DNA of 64,000 nucleotides from a virus. Location: the IMG/VR virus record IMGVR_UViG_3300009071_002060, positions 1-64,000 of that record. The stretch is one strand, 5' to 3'. The position numbers were made by a program, and so were the translations under genes. This document shows, piece after piece, positions 24,672 through 33,740 of this stretch. The notes beneath the pieces are model-generated. The model ran no database searches, had not been told where the DNA came from, and was given only the letters and a program-made list of their open reading frames with translations. The number at the start of each line of letters is the position of its first letter. Within the stretch, counting starts at the first letter, position 1.

Positions 24672-25702
24672 TCACGTATGAAGATATACGTGAAATACAT
24701 CTTGAACTAACTACACTATGCAATGCAAAATGCCCACAATGTCCACGCAACTTTAATGGATTCACCTTTAACGACGGATATCCTGAAACTTATATGACGC
24801 TGGATCAAGCCAAGCATATATTTAATCCTACTTTTCTCAAGCAACTTACACAATTTACAATCAATGGTAACTATGGAGACATGGTAATGAATCCAGATTC
24901 TGTTGACATTGTTGAGTACCTTAGAGAAACAAACTCAGATGTAGAAATTATTATCAGTACCAATGGAGGTGCTAGAAACAAAGAGTTTTGGCAAAGACTT
25001 GCTAAAGCAAATACAAAAGTATACTTTGATCTTGACGGTATTGATGAAGTACACAGTTTATACAGACAAAATACTCGATATCAAACAGTTATTAAGAATG
25101 CATTAACATATATTGGTGCAGGCGGCCATGCTATATGGAAATGTATTAAATTCAAACACAATGTACATCAAATTGAAGAAATGCGCCAATTGAGTGTTGA
25201 TTTTGGTTTTAAAACATTTGAACTGATTGAGCATGGACGAGATACAGGTCCAGTGTTTAACGACAACAAAGAACTAACACACATACTAGGAGATTACAAC
25301 GGTACAACAGACTTTGAAACTATGTTTGTTGATGAACGTTCTGAATCTCGTACTGTAGATAATACAGCCTGGCGGTTTGATCCAACAGTTGACGATATTC
25401 AACTTGGGTGTGATACATTACAGAACAACAGGATTTATATTGCGGCCAATGGCGATGTTGCTCCTTGTTGTTATACTGGTTTCTTTCCAAATACATATGG
25501 TAAAAAAACATATATGGAACCATTAAATGCCCAGTTAACTGAGTTAATGTCAGAATATAATGCACTTGAACATGATATAGAAACATGTATCAAATGGTTT
25601 AATGGTTTTACAGACCTATGGAAGAAGAAAAGTTATAAGGATGGGCGTTTATTGGTCTGTGATGAGAACTGTGGGAGCACCAATTGTTCTCAAAAACAAT
25701 AA
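24668..25702 (+). CDS. Radical SAM protein with C-terminal cysteine-rich (SPASM/twitch-like) domain
   Basis: A 344-residue protein with TTLCNAKCPQCPR (C-x3-C-x2-C, residues 17-24) binding the SAM cluster, and a later group of Cys in CDTL, APCCYTG, CIKWF and CDENCGSTNC that could bind a second Fe-S cluster. SPASM proteins modify peptides or carry out oxidations at an anaerobic-type centre. It overlaps gp41 by four bases. Target unknown. Confidence 0.75.
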   Translation: MITYEDIREIHLELTTLCNAKCPQCPRNFNGFTFNDGYPETYMTLDQAKHIFNPTFLKQLTQFTINGNYGDMVMNPDSVDIVEYLRETNSDVEIIISTNGGARNKEFWQRLAKANTKVYFDLDGIDEVHSLYRQNTRYQTVIKNALTYIGAGGHAIWKCIKFKHNVHQIEEMRQLSVDFGFKTFELIEHGRDTGPVFNDNKELTHILGDYNGTTDFETMFVDERSESRTVDNTAWRFDPTVDDIQLGCDTLQNNRIYIAANGDVAPCCYTGFFPNTYGKKTYMEPLNAQLTELMSEYNALEHDIETCIKWFNGFTDLWKKKSYKDGRLLVCDENCGSTNCSQKQ

Positions 25703-25721
25703 CAAAATAATCTAAAGACAA

Positions 25722-25727
25722 TAAATA
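25722..25727 (+). promoter_or_regulatory. Late promoter box
   Basis: TAAATA in GACAATAAATACAAAC, 36 bases before the virion gene run starting at 25763. Confidence 0.5.
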
Positions 25728-25762
25728 CAAACAACTACAACTATTTTAAATGAGGTATTCCC

Positions 25763-26014
25763 TTGCAAAAGAAAACACGTAGTATCTTGGATGAGCTGTC
25801 TGAAATTAGATTAACGAAATCTGTAACAGACAAAGGCAATATTGTTGAGAGTAGAGGATTGAATGTAATTAATAGTTGCATCAATCTTATCAACAATATC
25901 CGTGAGAATTATGACCCTGATGTCGCCCTAGATTTAGAGCGTCGCCTGTTGAATAGTATAAAAGCCCAAGATACCGCCAAGTTCAGCAGAGGAATAAAAA
26001 GGGCAAAAAAATGA
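25763..26014 (+). CDS. Small structural-region protein
   Basis: An 83-residue basic helical protein. The start appears to be TTG 25763, with GAGG 9 bases upstream; the region before contains no in-frame ATG. The C-terminal AKFSRGIKRAKK is strongly basic. It begins the structural module and overlaps the next gene by 4 bases. Function unknown. Confidence 0.52.
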   Translation: MQKKTRSILDELSEIRLTKSVTDKGNIVESRGLNVINSCINLINNIRENYDPDVALDLERRLLNSIKAQDTAKFSRGIKRAKK

Positions 26015-26985
26015 ATTTAGACCATATTCTAAATAAAGAACAGCTTGATGAAGAGCGAAGAAGATTAGATCCTAAATGTTGGAAAGGCTATAAAAAGCAA
26101 GGAACCAAAATGAAAGGTGACACAAGAGTTAATAATTGTGTTCCAGAGTCAGTTACAACCGAATCTAAAAAAGACACACACTGTTCAGACAAGTGCTGTG
26201 GTGCAGACGTTAAAAGAGAAGACTGTAAATGTCCTGCAGATTGTCCACATTGCAACTGTAACGATCCTAAAGTTGCAGAAGGCAAAAGCCCACACAAAAA
26301 AGGTACTAAAAAGTACAAGAAGCATATGGCGGCAATGCATGCCGGAATGGGCGAATCAGTAAGTGAAGATGATACTGACTACCCACAAGTAGTAAATAGA
26401 AATATTGACCAAAAGAATGTTATGGACATTCTTCGCAAGTTTCCAGCAGAAACTAAAAAGATGCAAATGGATGGCGATGTATTTGCAATTTATGATACAG
26501 ATTTATATATGGCCCTGTTTGATTACTTTTCAGAAGATATGCCATATGGTACACAAAAAGGTAGAGACGGGGATCCAGTAGAGTGGATCAATGACGAACT
26601 TGATAGCCTAGGACTACTAGACGAAATAGTTGAAAACAATGAACTTACGTTTGAAGATGATGACAAGTTCTTTGAAACATTTGGCGAACTAGGATATAGC
26701 ATAGACGAAAATGATTTATTTGAAGCAGAGTATCAAGGACGTAAAGTTAAACTTAACAAGCCTATGCAAGGTGATGTTAAGAAGTTTAAGGTATATGTAA
26801 AAGATCCTAAAACAGGTAACGTAAAAAAGGTTAACTTTGGACATGGCGGAAGTAGTGTTAAAGGTAAAGCAATGAAGATTAGAAAGAATAATCCTAAAGC
26901 TCGTAAGAGTTTTCGTGCTAGACACAACTGTGACAATCCAGGACCGAAAACCAAGGCCAGATATTGGTCTTGTCGTAAATGGTAA
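26011..26985 (+). CDS. Virion-region protein with Cys-rich insertion
   Basis: A 324-residue protein. The N-terminus has PKCWKGYKKQGTKMKG and NNCVPES; residues 58-83 hold eight Cys (HCSDKCC...CPHCNC), like a metal-binding or disulfide-rich knot. The C-terminal 100 residues are highly basic and end FRARHNCDNPGPKTKARYW, a sequence type I associate with virion/morphogenesis proteins of marine T4-like phages. The role is unknown. Confidence 0.6.
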   Translation: MNLDHILNKEQLDEERRRLDPKCWKGYKKQGTKMKGDTRVNNCVPESVTTESKKDTHCSDKCCGADVKREDCKCPADCPHCNCNDPKVAEGKSPHKKGTKKYKKHMAAMHAGMGESVSEDDTDYPQVVNRNIDQKNVMDILRKFPAETKKMQMDGDVFAIYDTDLYMALFDYFSEDMPYGTQKGRDGDPVEWINDELDSLGLLDEIVENNELTFEDDDKFFETFGELGYSIDENDLFEAEYQGRKVKLNKPMQGDVKKFKVYVKDPKTGNVKKVNFGHGGSSVKGKAMKIRKNNPKARKSFRARHNCDNPGPKTKARYWSCRKW

Positions 26986-27006
26986 TATGAGAAGGCATGA
27001 CAAGCA

Positions 27007-28119
27007 ATGAAAATAAATGAAATTATATTAAAAGAACAACAGCTTGATGAGTTAAACCCGTTGACACCATCAACTACTGCGGCTGGTATTACTAATATAG
27101 CACGTGGAGCAAAAGGTGCAGTTAGTGCATTAGTCAAAGGACAAAGCCCAACAGCCGGTGCAAAAGCAGGTGTTGCCAAAGGTGAAGCTGGTGCAATGAT
27201 TAAAAAGTTAAGCGATCAAACATTTGCACGATGGAACGAAAAGATTCAAGCTAACGCAGACTTAAACACTGATACTGAGCTCGTTAAGTTTATTGCTCAA
27301 TTCCGTAAACACGCTAAAGATGATCCATGGCCAGGACCACAAAAAGGCACAGCCGCAAACGTTGGCAAGACTAGAGAATATATCAAGCAGATGGTTAGTA
27401 TTGAATTAGCCGCTGGTGAGTTTGGCAAAAAAGAATTAGCTGGTGACGATGCAGGAGGTGCTACTCCTCCTGCACCCAAGGATAATCCAGCAGTGCTTGA
27501 ACCAGGCGACAAAGGTACTAAAGAAGTTACCACTAAAGATCCAAAAGATATTCCAGTTGGAACACAATACACTATTAAACAAAGCGGCGGCGGCACAGCC
27601 ACGTATAAGTGGGAAGGTCAACAGTGGACTAAACTTATGCCTTCGGGCAAGTTCCAAGGCGGACAAATCAAAAACGATCTAGCATTTAAATTGTACTTGT
27701 CAGCAGTTGACCAAGGAACAGCATTAGCACCTGTTAGTGCTCAACCAGTTCCTGCACCAGCAGGATCAGAAAAGCCCGCGGCACCAGTTGATGCCAACAA
27801 AGACGGAAAAGATGATGCAACTGGAGAGCCAATGCCAGCACCAGTTGATGCCAACAAAGACGGAAAAGATGATGCAACTGGAGAGCCAATGCCAGTTGAT
27901 AAAGACGGCGACGGTAAACCAGATCCAAATGATATCAATGCACAAGTTGATGCTAACAAAGACGGACTTGACGATAAAACTGGAGAGCCAATGAAAACTG
28001 ACGGTGATGCTGAAGCAGGTGCCGCAGATCCTGCAGAAATAGATAGTATGAAAGCTGAAATTGGTAAAGCAAATAAATCAGCTCTACAAAAATTAAAGAC
28101 AGCATTAGGAATGAAGTAA
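27007..28119 (+). CDS. Virion-region protein with calcium-binding-type repeats
   Basis: A 370-residue Ala/Pro-rich protein. Residues about 258-330 hold four repeats of the DxNxDGxxD type (two identical copies of VDANKDGKDDATGEPMP, then VDKDGDGKPD and VDANKDGLDD), typical of EF-hand-like/thrombospondin-3 calcium loops, separated by Pro/Met linkers. The first half is globular and basic. The MKINEI start matches another phage gene at 45621 (MKVNEI). Structural role inferred from location. Confidence 0.55.
   Translation: MKINEIILKEQQLDELNPLTPSTTAAGITNIARGAKGAVSALVKGQSPTAGAKAGVAKGEAGAMIKKLSDQTFARWNEKIQANADLNTDTELVKFIAQFRKHAKDDPWPGPQKGTAANVGKTREYIKQMVSIELAAGEFGKKELAGDDAGGATPPAPKDNPAVLEPGDKGTKEVTTKDPKDIPVGTQYTIKQSGGGTATYKWEGQQWTKLMPSGKFQGGQIKNDLAFKLYLSAVDQGTALAPVSAQPVPAPAGSEKPAAPVDANKDGKDDATGEPMPAPVDANKDGKDDATGEPMPVDKDGDGKPDPNDINAQVDANKDGLDDKTGEPMKTDGDAEAGAADPAEIDSMKAEIGKANKSALQKLKTALGMK
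27784..27895 (+). repeat. 57-base tandem repeat (two copies)
   Basis: A 57-base unit starting CCAGTTGATGCCAACAAAG at 27784 is repeated exactly at 27841, the second copy ending early at 27895. It encodes DANKDG-type calcium loops; two more diverged copies follow (about 27896-27990). Exact identity suggests recent duplication. Confidence 0.9.
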
Positions 28120-29894
28120 TGAAAATTGATCAGTTTAAATCGTTAGAACACAAAGTTCTCAAAGAAAATTATTTAAAGAAAAGTAATGCTCTACTAGAGA
28201 GTGTTTGTTTGGATCTAGATGCTGAACAAAGGCGTATTGTTGAAGGCATTTACAATGATGCCCGTCCACTTATTGAAGCCGCATTAACAGCAGATCAAAT
28301 TACAGGATTGTTCCAAGCCGCTGAAAAAGCCGCTAACGATAGCGGAACAAACAGAACAGCATTAGGTAAAGGTAAAGATGTTATTGATGCTGGTAATAAA
28401 ATGCTTAATGATGCTGGTAAGTGGCTACAAGATACTGCACCAGTTAAAGCGTTTGATTCAAAATTTGAACAAATTAAAAGAGATTTAAAAACAAAATTAG
28501 GGCAAAGTGCCGCAGGTAAAAAGACTTTAGAAGCAGTACAAGGACTTGGCGACTATGCTAAAGCAAATCCTGCTAAAACAGCGTTTGCTATTGGTATTTT
28601 AACAGCGGTTGCCGCTGTAGCAACAGGACCAGTTGGTGGTGCTATTGCTGGACAAGTATTACGTGGTGCTAACGAACTTATTAAAGGTGAAAAACTTTCA
28701 ACAGCAATTGGTAAAGGCGCGAAAGCGGCCGCACTTGGTTATCTTGCAGGCCAATCATTTAAGATGATCAGTGATGAAGTTATTGCTAACATTGAATCAG
28801 CAGGCTTAGCAGATATTGATGCATTAGAAGCATCAATGAATGATGCAAACTTTAAAGACGCAATGTCAGATGTTACTGCTGAATTTGGTAACGATACAGT
28901 TGACTCGCTTGTAAACGATGGTAGAATATATACAGGTTCGGGCAATATTAACGGTTTTAATTACAATTATAACGTCATAATGAATCCAGAAGAATTAGCT
29001 AAGTTTAACGAATTTAAACAGGCAATTACTAGTTCAGGAAAATCGTTTAGTCCTGAATGGTACAAAGCCTCAGCAGAATACCATGACTTTATGACACAGT
29101 TGCAGAACAATCCTGTACAGGGTGATAGACGAGCAATACTTGATGCAGTCCAAGCGGCAAGTGAAAACAAAGATAACTTTAGTATAGATCAACTTGAAGA
29201 CATAATTGGAGAATTTGATAGTCTTGAAGACAGTGTTGGAGCTCTTAAAACCAAGGCTGAAGTAATGGGTCCAGTAATTCAAGCGGCGGTACAACAAGCT
29301 GACTCACTTAAAGCAACAGCAGATAGATCTTCGCCTCCTGGAGAGATTGAAGATCCAGTGCCTGAAGAAATGAGCGGTGCCAGCGATGAAGAAATTGACA
29401 AAGTTGCAGTAAGAGGAACTGAAAGTAAGTTCTTATCAGCACCAGCTTTAACTGAATCTCAGATACGTGTACTATTTCATCAAGTAGCATTCTTGTCTGA
29501 ATCAGAACAACTTGATGAAATTAGTCTTGGTGCTATTACTACTAAAGCAAAACAAATTGCCGCCAAAGGTATGCAAAAAGCCGCAGACGTCGGCAAGAAT
29601 ATGACTACTCGTGTTACTGCTCAGAAGTTGCAAAAAGCCTGGGAGAAAGCTGGTAAGCCAGAAGATTCTGCAGAGATAGCAAAAATATTAAGCAAGAACA
29701 AAGTATCACAAGAAGTTAGTACAAAAGCATTTACTGATGCAGGAATTGAAGTACCACCTATTCCAGAGCCAGAAGAAGACTCAAACATTGATGTTGATAA
29801 AATTATTGACTGGGTTAACAAGCAATCCAAAGAAATTAAAGCAGATATTATATCAGTTGTTAAGTCAGCAGATGAAAAGTTAGCAGGCGCCTAA
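28119..29894 (+). CDS. Large virion-region protein with hydrophobic GA-rich segment
   Basis: A 591-residue protein. Residues about 150-205 (TAFAIGILTAVAAVATGPVGGAIAGQ and a later AALGYLAG) form a Gly/Ala hydrophobic segment flanked by charged helices, which could be membrane-active or a packed hairpin. The rest is helical and acidic. The previous gene ends at its ATG. I do not recognise a family; ejected or tail-associated function is possible. Confidence 0.5.
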   Translation: MKIDQFKSLEHKVLKENYLKKSNALLESVCLDLDAEQRRIVEGIYNDARPLIEAALTADQITGLFQAAEKAANDSGTNRTALGKGKDVIDAGNKMLNDAGKWLQDTAPVKAFDSKFEQIKRDLKTKLGQSAAGKKTLEAVQGLGDYAKANPAKTAFAIGILTAVAAVATGPVGGAIAGQVLRGANELIKGEKLSTAIGKGAKAAALGYLAGQSFKMISDEVIANIESAGLADIDALEASMNDANFKDAMSDVTAEFGNDTVDSLVNDGRIYTGSGNINGFNYNYNVIMNPEELAKFNEFKQAITSSGKSFSPEWYKASAEYHDFMTQLQNNPVQGDRRAILDAVQAASENKDNFSIDQLEDIIGEFDSLEDSVGALKTKAEVMGPVIQAAVQQADSLKATADRSSPPGEIEDPVPEEMSGASDEEIDKVAVRGTESKFLSAPALTESQIRVLFHQVAFLSESEQLDEISLGAITTKAKQIAAKGMQKAADVGKNMTTRVTAQKLQKAWEKAGKPEDSAEIAKILSKNKVSQEVSTKAFTDAGIEVPPIPEPEEDSNIDVDKIIDWVNKQSKEIKADIISVVKSADEKLAGA

Positions 29895-29895
29895 A

Positions 29896-30627
29896 ATGAA
29901 ATTAAAAGAAGGCGGAAATATATTTAAAGATCCAACTACTAAAAAACCGTTTACTCAACGTATTAATCGTGCTGATGTTACACCCACTGTCCAGTGGTTA
30001 GAGAACTTAACTGGTTTAAGCCTAGTAGACAACATGCTTGGAACAACAGGTAAAAAAGAAACATCAGGTGATTTAGATCTTGCTGTTGATGTAAGCAAAA
30101 TTGATAAACAAACACTTATTGATGTGTTACTGAAAAAAGGCGTTGATAAAGCAGATATTAAAAAGAGTGGCGACAGTGTTCATCACAAAACACCTATCAA
30201 TGGTGATCCGGCTAATGGTTATGTTCAGACTGATTTTATGTTTGGTGATCCAAAATGGCAAAGTTTTAGTCTACAAGGCGGAGCCGAAGGCAGTGACTTT
30301 AAAGGACTACACAGACACATATTGTTGGCTAGTATTGCTAAAGCACTAGGATACAAATGGAGTTACAAAAACGGACTTATTAATAGAGCCGATAACATGC
30401 CTGTAGAAGGTGGCAAATCTACCGCAGGAATTAGTAAACATTTAGGTATTCCAGCTGGTAAACTAAACAGTGTAGAAGATATAGTTGATGCTATTAAAGG
30501 TCGTCCTGATTACAATATGCTGGTCGTTGATGCTCGTGAAGGATTTTCAAGAGATAATTTAACACTTCCTGAATCAGCTGAGTCGGCGCCAGTAGGAACA
30601 CAGGCTTGGTTTAGGAAGTTTATGTAA
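29896..30627 (+). CDS. Nucleotidyltransferase-like protein
   Basis: A 243-residue protein with GTTGKKETSGDLDLAVD (about residues 48-64), a Pol-beta-like nucleotidyltransferase signature (Gly-Ser-type loop then DhD). A third Asp is likely in QTDFMFGDP (about 112). Its C-terminus is helical. It is coupled to the following ligase-like gene (ATG overlaps TAA), so both may treat the same nucleic acid end. Confidence 0.5.
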   Translation: MKLKEGGNIFKDPTTKKPFTQRINRADVTPTVQWLENLTGLSLVDNMLGTTGKKETSGDLDLAVDVSKIDKQTLIDVLLKKGVDKADIKKSGDSVHHKTPINGDPANGYVQTDFMFGDPKWQSFSLQGGAEGSDFKGLHRHILLASIAKALGYKWSYKNGLINRADNMPVEGGKSTAGISKHLGIPAGKLNSVEDIVDAIKGRPDYNMLVVDAREGFSRDNLTLPESAESAPVGTQAWFRKFM

Positions 30628-31673
30628 TGGATTTATTTGAATTCTTAAATGAGGACGGTCCTCGTATTGCACATCCTGAAGATGCTATATTCCAAGGTTC
30701 AGCAAGAGCCGCCAATTACTTAGAAGCATTACTAGATGTAATTGAAGACCCAGGTAGTGTTAGTATTAAATGGGACGGCGGTGTTGCATTGTATTTTGGA
30801 AACAGAGAAGGCAAGTTTGTAATAACAGACAAGTATATGCCAGCTAAAGGTTTTTTTGCAACCAGCCCAGATGAATGGCGTCAGTATGATAAAGATAGAG
30901 GTGCTGACAGAGGAAACTTATATACACAAGTTGAAACAGTATGGCCAGGATTAAAAGCCGCAGTTGGAAGTACCGACGGATTATTTAAAAGTGATCTAAT
31001 GTGGGTAGGACAACTCAAACCAATTGAAGGTCGTTATGTATTTAAACCCACCACAGTAGAATATCGTGTTCCTGTTAACAGCAACATTGGTAAAGTTATT
31101 GCTGGACGAGTAGCAGGCGTAGCAGTACATAGTTTTAATGATGCACCATGGGACGGAAAATCCGGACTTGATCAAGGTGCAAGTGATGTGGCAATACTAA
31201 GTCCTACAGCAGGAATTCAATTCAGTTTAAAGAACCCAGTTAAACTAGTAGGAGCCGCTAAAAAGGCTGTACAAGGTGAAGGCAAACTAGCTGATGAGTT
31301 TTTACAAGGAATGGCCAAAGTAGCTCAATCAGCATTGCAAAAGTTTATGAATCATCAAATTACAAAACAAACAAGTGATCCACTTGAGAAATGGCTTGAA
31401 ACCAATGTAAGTGGAAAACAATTACATTTCCTAACCAATCCAGACGATGGATATCTACATGCTCATGAAGATGGACTTAAAGCACTATACAATATATGGA
31501 ATAGTATATACAGATTAAAAGCACATCTTGCATTACAATTAGAGCAACAAGTTAGCGGTTTTGAACAGTGGACCGGTGGAAAACAAGAAGGCGAAGGCTT
31601 TGTTTTTAACAGTAAACACGGTTTAGTTAAAATTGTTAACAGAGAAGGCTTTGGAGCCGCACATTTTAACTAA
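30627..31673 (+). CDS. Ligase-like nucleotidyltransferase protein
   Basis: A 348-residue protein in which VSIKWDGG (about residues 48-55) matches ligase/capping motif I (KxDG, the AMP-bonded Lys) and EGFVFNSKHGLVKIVNR near the C-terminus resembles motifs IV and V. No OB-fold end is visible. A DNA or RNA end-joining activity is inferred, alternatively a virion protein that reuses this fold. It is coupled to the nucleotidyltransferase-like gene. Confidence 0.45.
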   Translation: MDLFEFLNEDGPRIAHPEDAIFQGSARAANYLEALLDVIEDPGSVSIKWDGGVALYFGNREGKFVITDKYMPAKGFFATSPDEWRQYDKDRGADRGNLYTQVETVWPGLKAAVGSTDGLFKSDLMWVGQLKPIEGRYVFKPTTVEYRVPVNSNIGKVIAGRVAGVAVHSFNDAPWDGKSGLDQGASDVAILSPTAGIQFSLKNPVKLVGAAKKAVQGEGKLADEFLQGMAKVAQSALQKFMNHQITKQTSDPLEKWLETNVSGKQLHFLTNPDDGYLHAHEDGLKALYNIWNSIYRLKAHLALQLEQQVSGFEQWTGGKQEGEGFVFNSKHGLVKIVNREGFGAAHFN

Positions 31674-31702
31674 TATTATTATCGCTTTTTAATTAAAAAA
31701 GA

Positions 31703-31708
31703 TAAATA
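31703..31708 (+). promoter_or_regulatory. Late promoter box
   Basis: TAAATA in GATAAATAAATG, preceded by CTTTTTAATTAAAAAAG, an A/T-rich near-palindrome that could act as an upstream element. It lies 51 bases before a gene with a very strong ribosome site. Confidence 0.5.
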
Positions 31709-31758
31709 AATGCATAGTAGACCATGCAGGTTTACACCGCATTTTAAGGAGAAATCAA

Positions 31759-32094
31759 ATGCCAGCAGTAACAAGAGCAAATGGCCTAGGACATGCACAT
31801 GAAACATTGTATGCAACAGGTTCACATTCAGCATTCGTAATTGACGCAGGTGCATCACTAGCAACTGAAGGCGGAATTGGTGGAGCAATCGAAGCTCTAG
31901 CACAACACCTTGGTTCAGCTTGTGTACTTTTCGATTCAGAAGGTACAGCAGGAGCAGTTTCAGTAGTAATGGACGGTCATGCCGTTTCAGCCGCTGATCT
32001 ACAAGTTAGCATCCGTGCAATGGGAACAGTAAGTGGTTATGACTTCAGTGGCGCAACAGTCACCGAAGGTGGAGCAATTACAGTTGCCGCGTAA
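31759..32094 (+). CDS. Small virion protein, probably abundant
   Basis: A 111-residue, Gly/Ala/Ser-rich, beta-looking protein with no long helices and no cysteine apart from one. It has its own late box (31703), a strong ribosome site (AAGGAG) and a strong terminator (32119), so it is an independent, high-level transcription unit, as for head-decoration or tube-type proteins. Family not recognised. Confidence 0.55.
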   Translation: MPAVTRANGLGHAHETLYATGSHSAFVIDAGASLATEGGIGGAIEALAQHLGSACVLFDSEGTAGAVSVVMDGHAVSAADLQVSIRAMGTVSGYDFSGATVTEGGAITVAA

Positions 32095-32118
32095 TTAATT
32101 TACGAAGCAAACAATTTA

Positions 32119-32147
32119 AAAGGGCTACTTTTGGTAGCCCTTTTTTT
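32119..32147 (+). terminator. Rho-independent terminator
   Basis: AAAGGGCTAC pairs with GTAGCCCTTT across a TTTTG loop, followed by a T-run. It ends the small virion protein transcript. Confidence 0.9.
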
Positions 32148-32164
32148 GTGACATAAGTACTAGC

Positions 32165-32617
32165 ATGGAACAGAGAATCTATAATTATTCGCTTATGACA
32201 TTGGTTGATATTACAAAAACAAACCAAGTACACAACAGTGAAAACAATGATGATCTAAAACGCAATCAACATAGAAACTATCAAACTATGTTGCAAACAC
32301 TTGGTTTACGCACACAACCTACAATCAAAGGTGATGTTAAAATGACCAATGGCGAATTCCCTCGACCTGATTTTGGTGAAAGCTATAACGGTATACACAA
32401 TATATGGCAAGTAAACTTTAGTGTTGAACAACCAGAAGCATTCTCTGATATAGAACAAAATCCAATTGGTTTATTAGAAGAAGACTTTGATCAAGTACCA
32501 ATTGTTAGTATGCTAAACGAAACGGCTAGATTTATTTTACCTTGCTTCTTTAGTTATGGACCATTAAAGAACATACATTTCTATTATGAGTACTTTGATA
32601 GAGACTTACACAACTAA
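32165..32617 (+). CDS. Conserved-looking protein, T4-like structural region
   Basis: A 150-residue soluble protein with several aromatic patches (NIWQVNFSVEQPEAF, FFSYGPLKNIHFYYEYF). No motif recognised. It begins 18 bases after the terminator, so its promoter may be the upstream region or read-through. The ATG at 32165 has no strong ribosome site. Confidence 0.5.
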   Translation: MEQRIYNYSLMTLVDITKTNQVHNSENNDDLKRNQHRNYQTMLQTLGLRTQPTIKGDVKMTNGEFPRPDFGESYNGIHNIWQVNFSVEQPEAFSDIEQNPIGLLEEDFDQVPIVSMLNETARFILPCFFSYGPLKNIHFYYEYFDRDLHN

Positions 32618-32656
32618 ACCAAAAACATATACTATTAAAATATTTGCACAAGCAGG

Positions 32657-32662
32657 TAAATA
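32657..32662 (+). promoter_or_regulatory. Late promoter box with flanking direct repeat
   Basis: TAAATA in AGGTAAATAATAG, about 95 bases before the gene at 32752. The gap also holds a direct repeat GGCACACTTA GGCACACTTA (32674-32693). No other gene is convincing in this interval. Confidence 0.45.
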
Positions 32663-32751
32663 ATAGTTACAAAGGCACACTTAGGCACACTTAGGCTCAC
32701 TATATTAAACGGTAGTTAAAAGCTATATTTAGAAGAATTTAGGAGAGCCCA

Positions 32752-33021
32752 GTGCCTGCAACGTCTACATCCATTGAAAAAACAAACCTAGAAGCTCATG
32801 TTGAACTCTGTGCCGAGCGATATGACGCACTAGAAGACAAGTTAGACAATTTAGATAGACGTATTGAAAAAATCGACGATGGCGTCGAAGATATTAAAAA
32901 AGCCATAGCAAAGAATTCCATAGGTGCCCATAGCCAACTTATTAAGATTGGAACCGCACTATTTGCCGTACTACTCACAGCATGTATCGGCCTCACAGTA
33001 AATTTGATAATGTCGAACTGA
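32752..33021 (+). CDS. XhlA/holin-like coiled-coil membrane protein
   Basis: An 89-residue protein from a GTG start (ribosome site TTAGGAGAG). Residues 15-65 form a charged coiled coil (DNLDRRIEKIDDGVEDIKK), and residues 66-88 a C-terminal membrane helix. This is the layout of XhlA-like, hemolysin-associated or holin-like proteins. Another membrane gene is at 34883. Lysis function is inferred. Confidence 0.5.
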   Translation: MPATSTSIEKTNLEAHVELCAERYDALEDKLDNLDRRIEKIDDGVEDIKKAIAKNSIGAHSQLIKIGTALFAVLLTACIGLTVNLIMSN

Positions 33022-33025
33022 TATT

Positions 33026-33232
33026 ATGAAGATTGAAGAATTACTTAATCATATCACTGTCCCTGTCACTAACGAAGAGGCAGATGTATTAGCACAATTT
33101 AACGGTAGTGCTAAACGTAAACGCGACTTTAATGAACGCGAACAGGTTGTTGTAAACCAGTTAATCAACAAAGATATCTTAATGAGGCAAAACACAAATG
33201 GAATTATCGAGTATTCAAAAAAACGCAAATAG
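33026..33232 (+). CDS. Small protein of unknown function
   Basis: A 68-residue charged helical protein ending YSKKRK, 4 bases after the previous gene. No motif recognised; overlaps the next gene by 35 bases. Confidence 0.5.
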   Translation: MKIEELLNHITVPVTNEEADVLAQFNGSAKRKRDFNEREQVVVNQLINKDILMRQNTNGIIEYSKKRK

Positions 33233-33740
33233 ATCCGAACTCTTTAAGCAGTTAGATATATTTGCTGAGTTAAATGCATCTAAAGTTGCGTTATGGCAGA
33301 AACAAGAAACTGATCGTCTTTTAGACGACCCGGATAATGTCTATATTATCCCTGTTAAGAATGGATTTAAAGTAGGAAGGTCAGCAGTATACGAAAAACC
33401 AATTGGTTGGGTAGTTACTTGCAAATCACAAAAGAAGAAGCCATTTGAATTCAACACCAAGAACCAAGCATTATTGTATGCTGTATTGACAGAAAAAGGA
33501 TATGACAAAGAAGCAGACGAGTATAAACAAGCCTTTTTACAAGTACAAAAGCATGTCACTGATATACAGTTTTATAAACATAATATAAAGGCGGCATGTA
33601 ATAAGAAAGATTATTTTAAACAAGAAGCACTTGAAAATAGGCTAGATGATAGTATGTATAGACTGGAACTTGCTAAAAATAACTTCGAAAAATCAATTAA
33701 GTCGGCTAAATACATAAAACTTAGGGATAACGAAAAATGA
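33198..33740 (+). CDS. Protein of unknown function, structural region
   Basis: A 180-residue, Lys-rich protein with a beta segment (VYIIPVKNGFKVGRSAVYEKP) and a helical C-terminal half. Its start overlaps the previous gene by 35 bases and its end overlaps the next (ATGA). No family recognised. Confidence 0.5.
   Translation: MELSSIQKNANRSELFKQLDIFAELNASKVALWQKQETDRLLDDPDNVYIIPVKNGFKVGRSAVYEKPIGWVVTCKSQKKKPFEFNTKNQALLYAVLTEKGYDKEADEYKQAFLQVQKHVTDIQFYKHNIKAACNKKDYFKQEALENRLDDSMYRLELAKNNFEKSIKSAKYIKLRDNEK

Noticed and set aside
27297-27959. Long reverse-strand frames opposite the repeat-containing virion protein
   Set aside because: They mirror the low-complexity forward gene and have no ribosome sites or family pattern.
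31681-31708. CTTTTTAATTAAAAAAG as a terminator for the ligase-like gene
   Set aside because: It is an A/T-only dyad with no stable stem; better explained as part of the late promoter region.
32586-32663. A 25-residue frame (MSTLIETYTTKPK...) after the gene at 32165
   Set aside because: It has no ribosome site, and its end coincides with a late promoter box. Likely chance.
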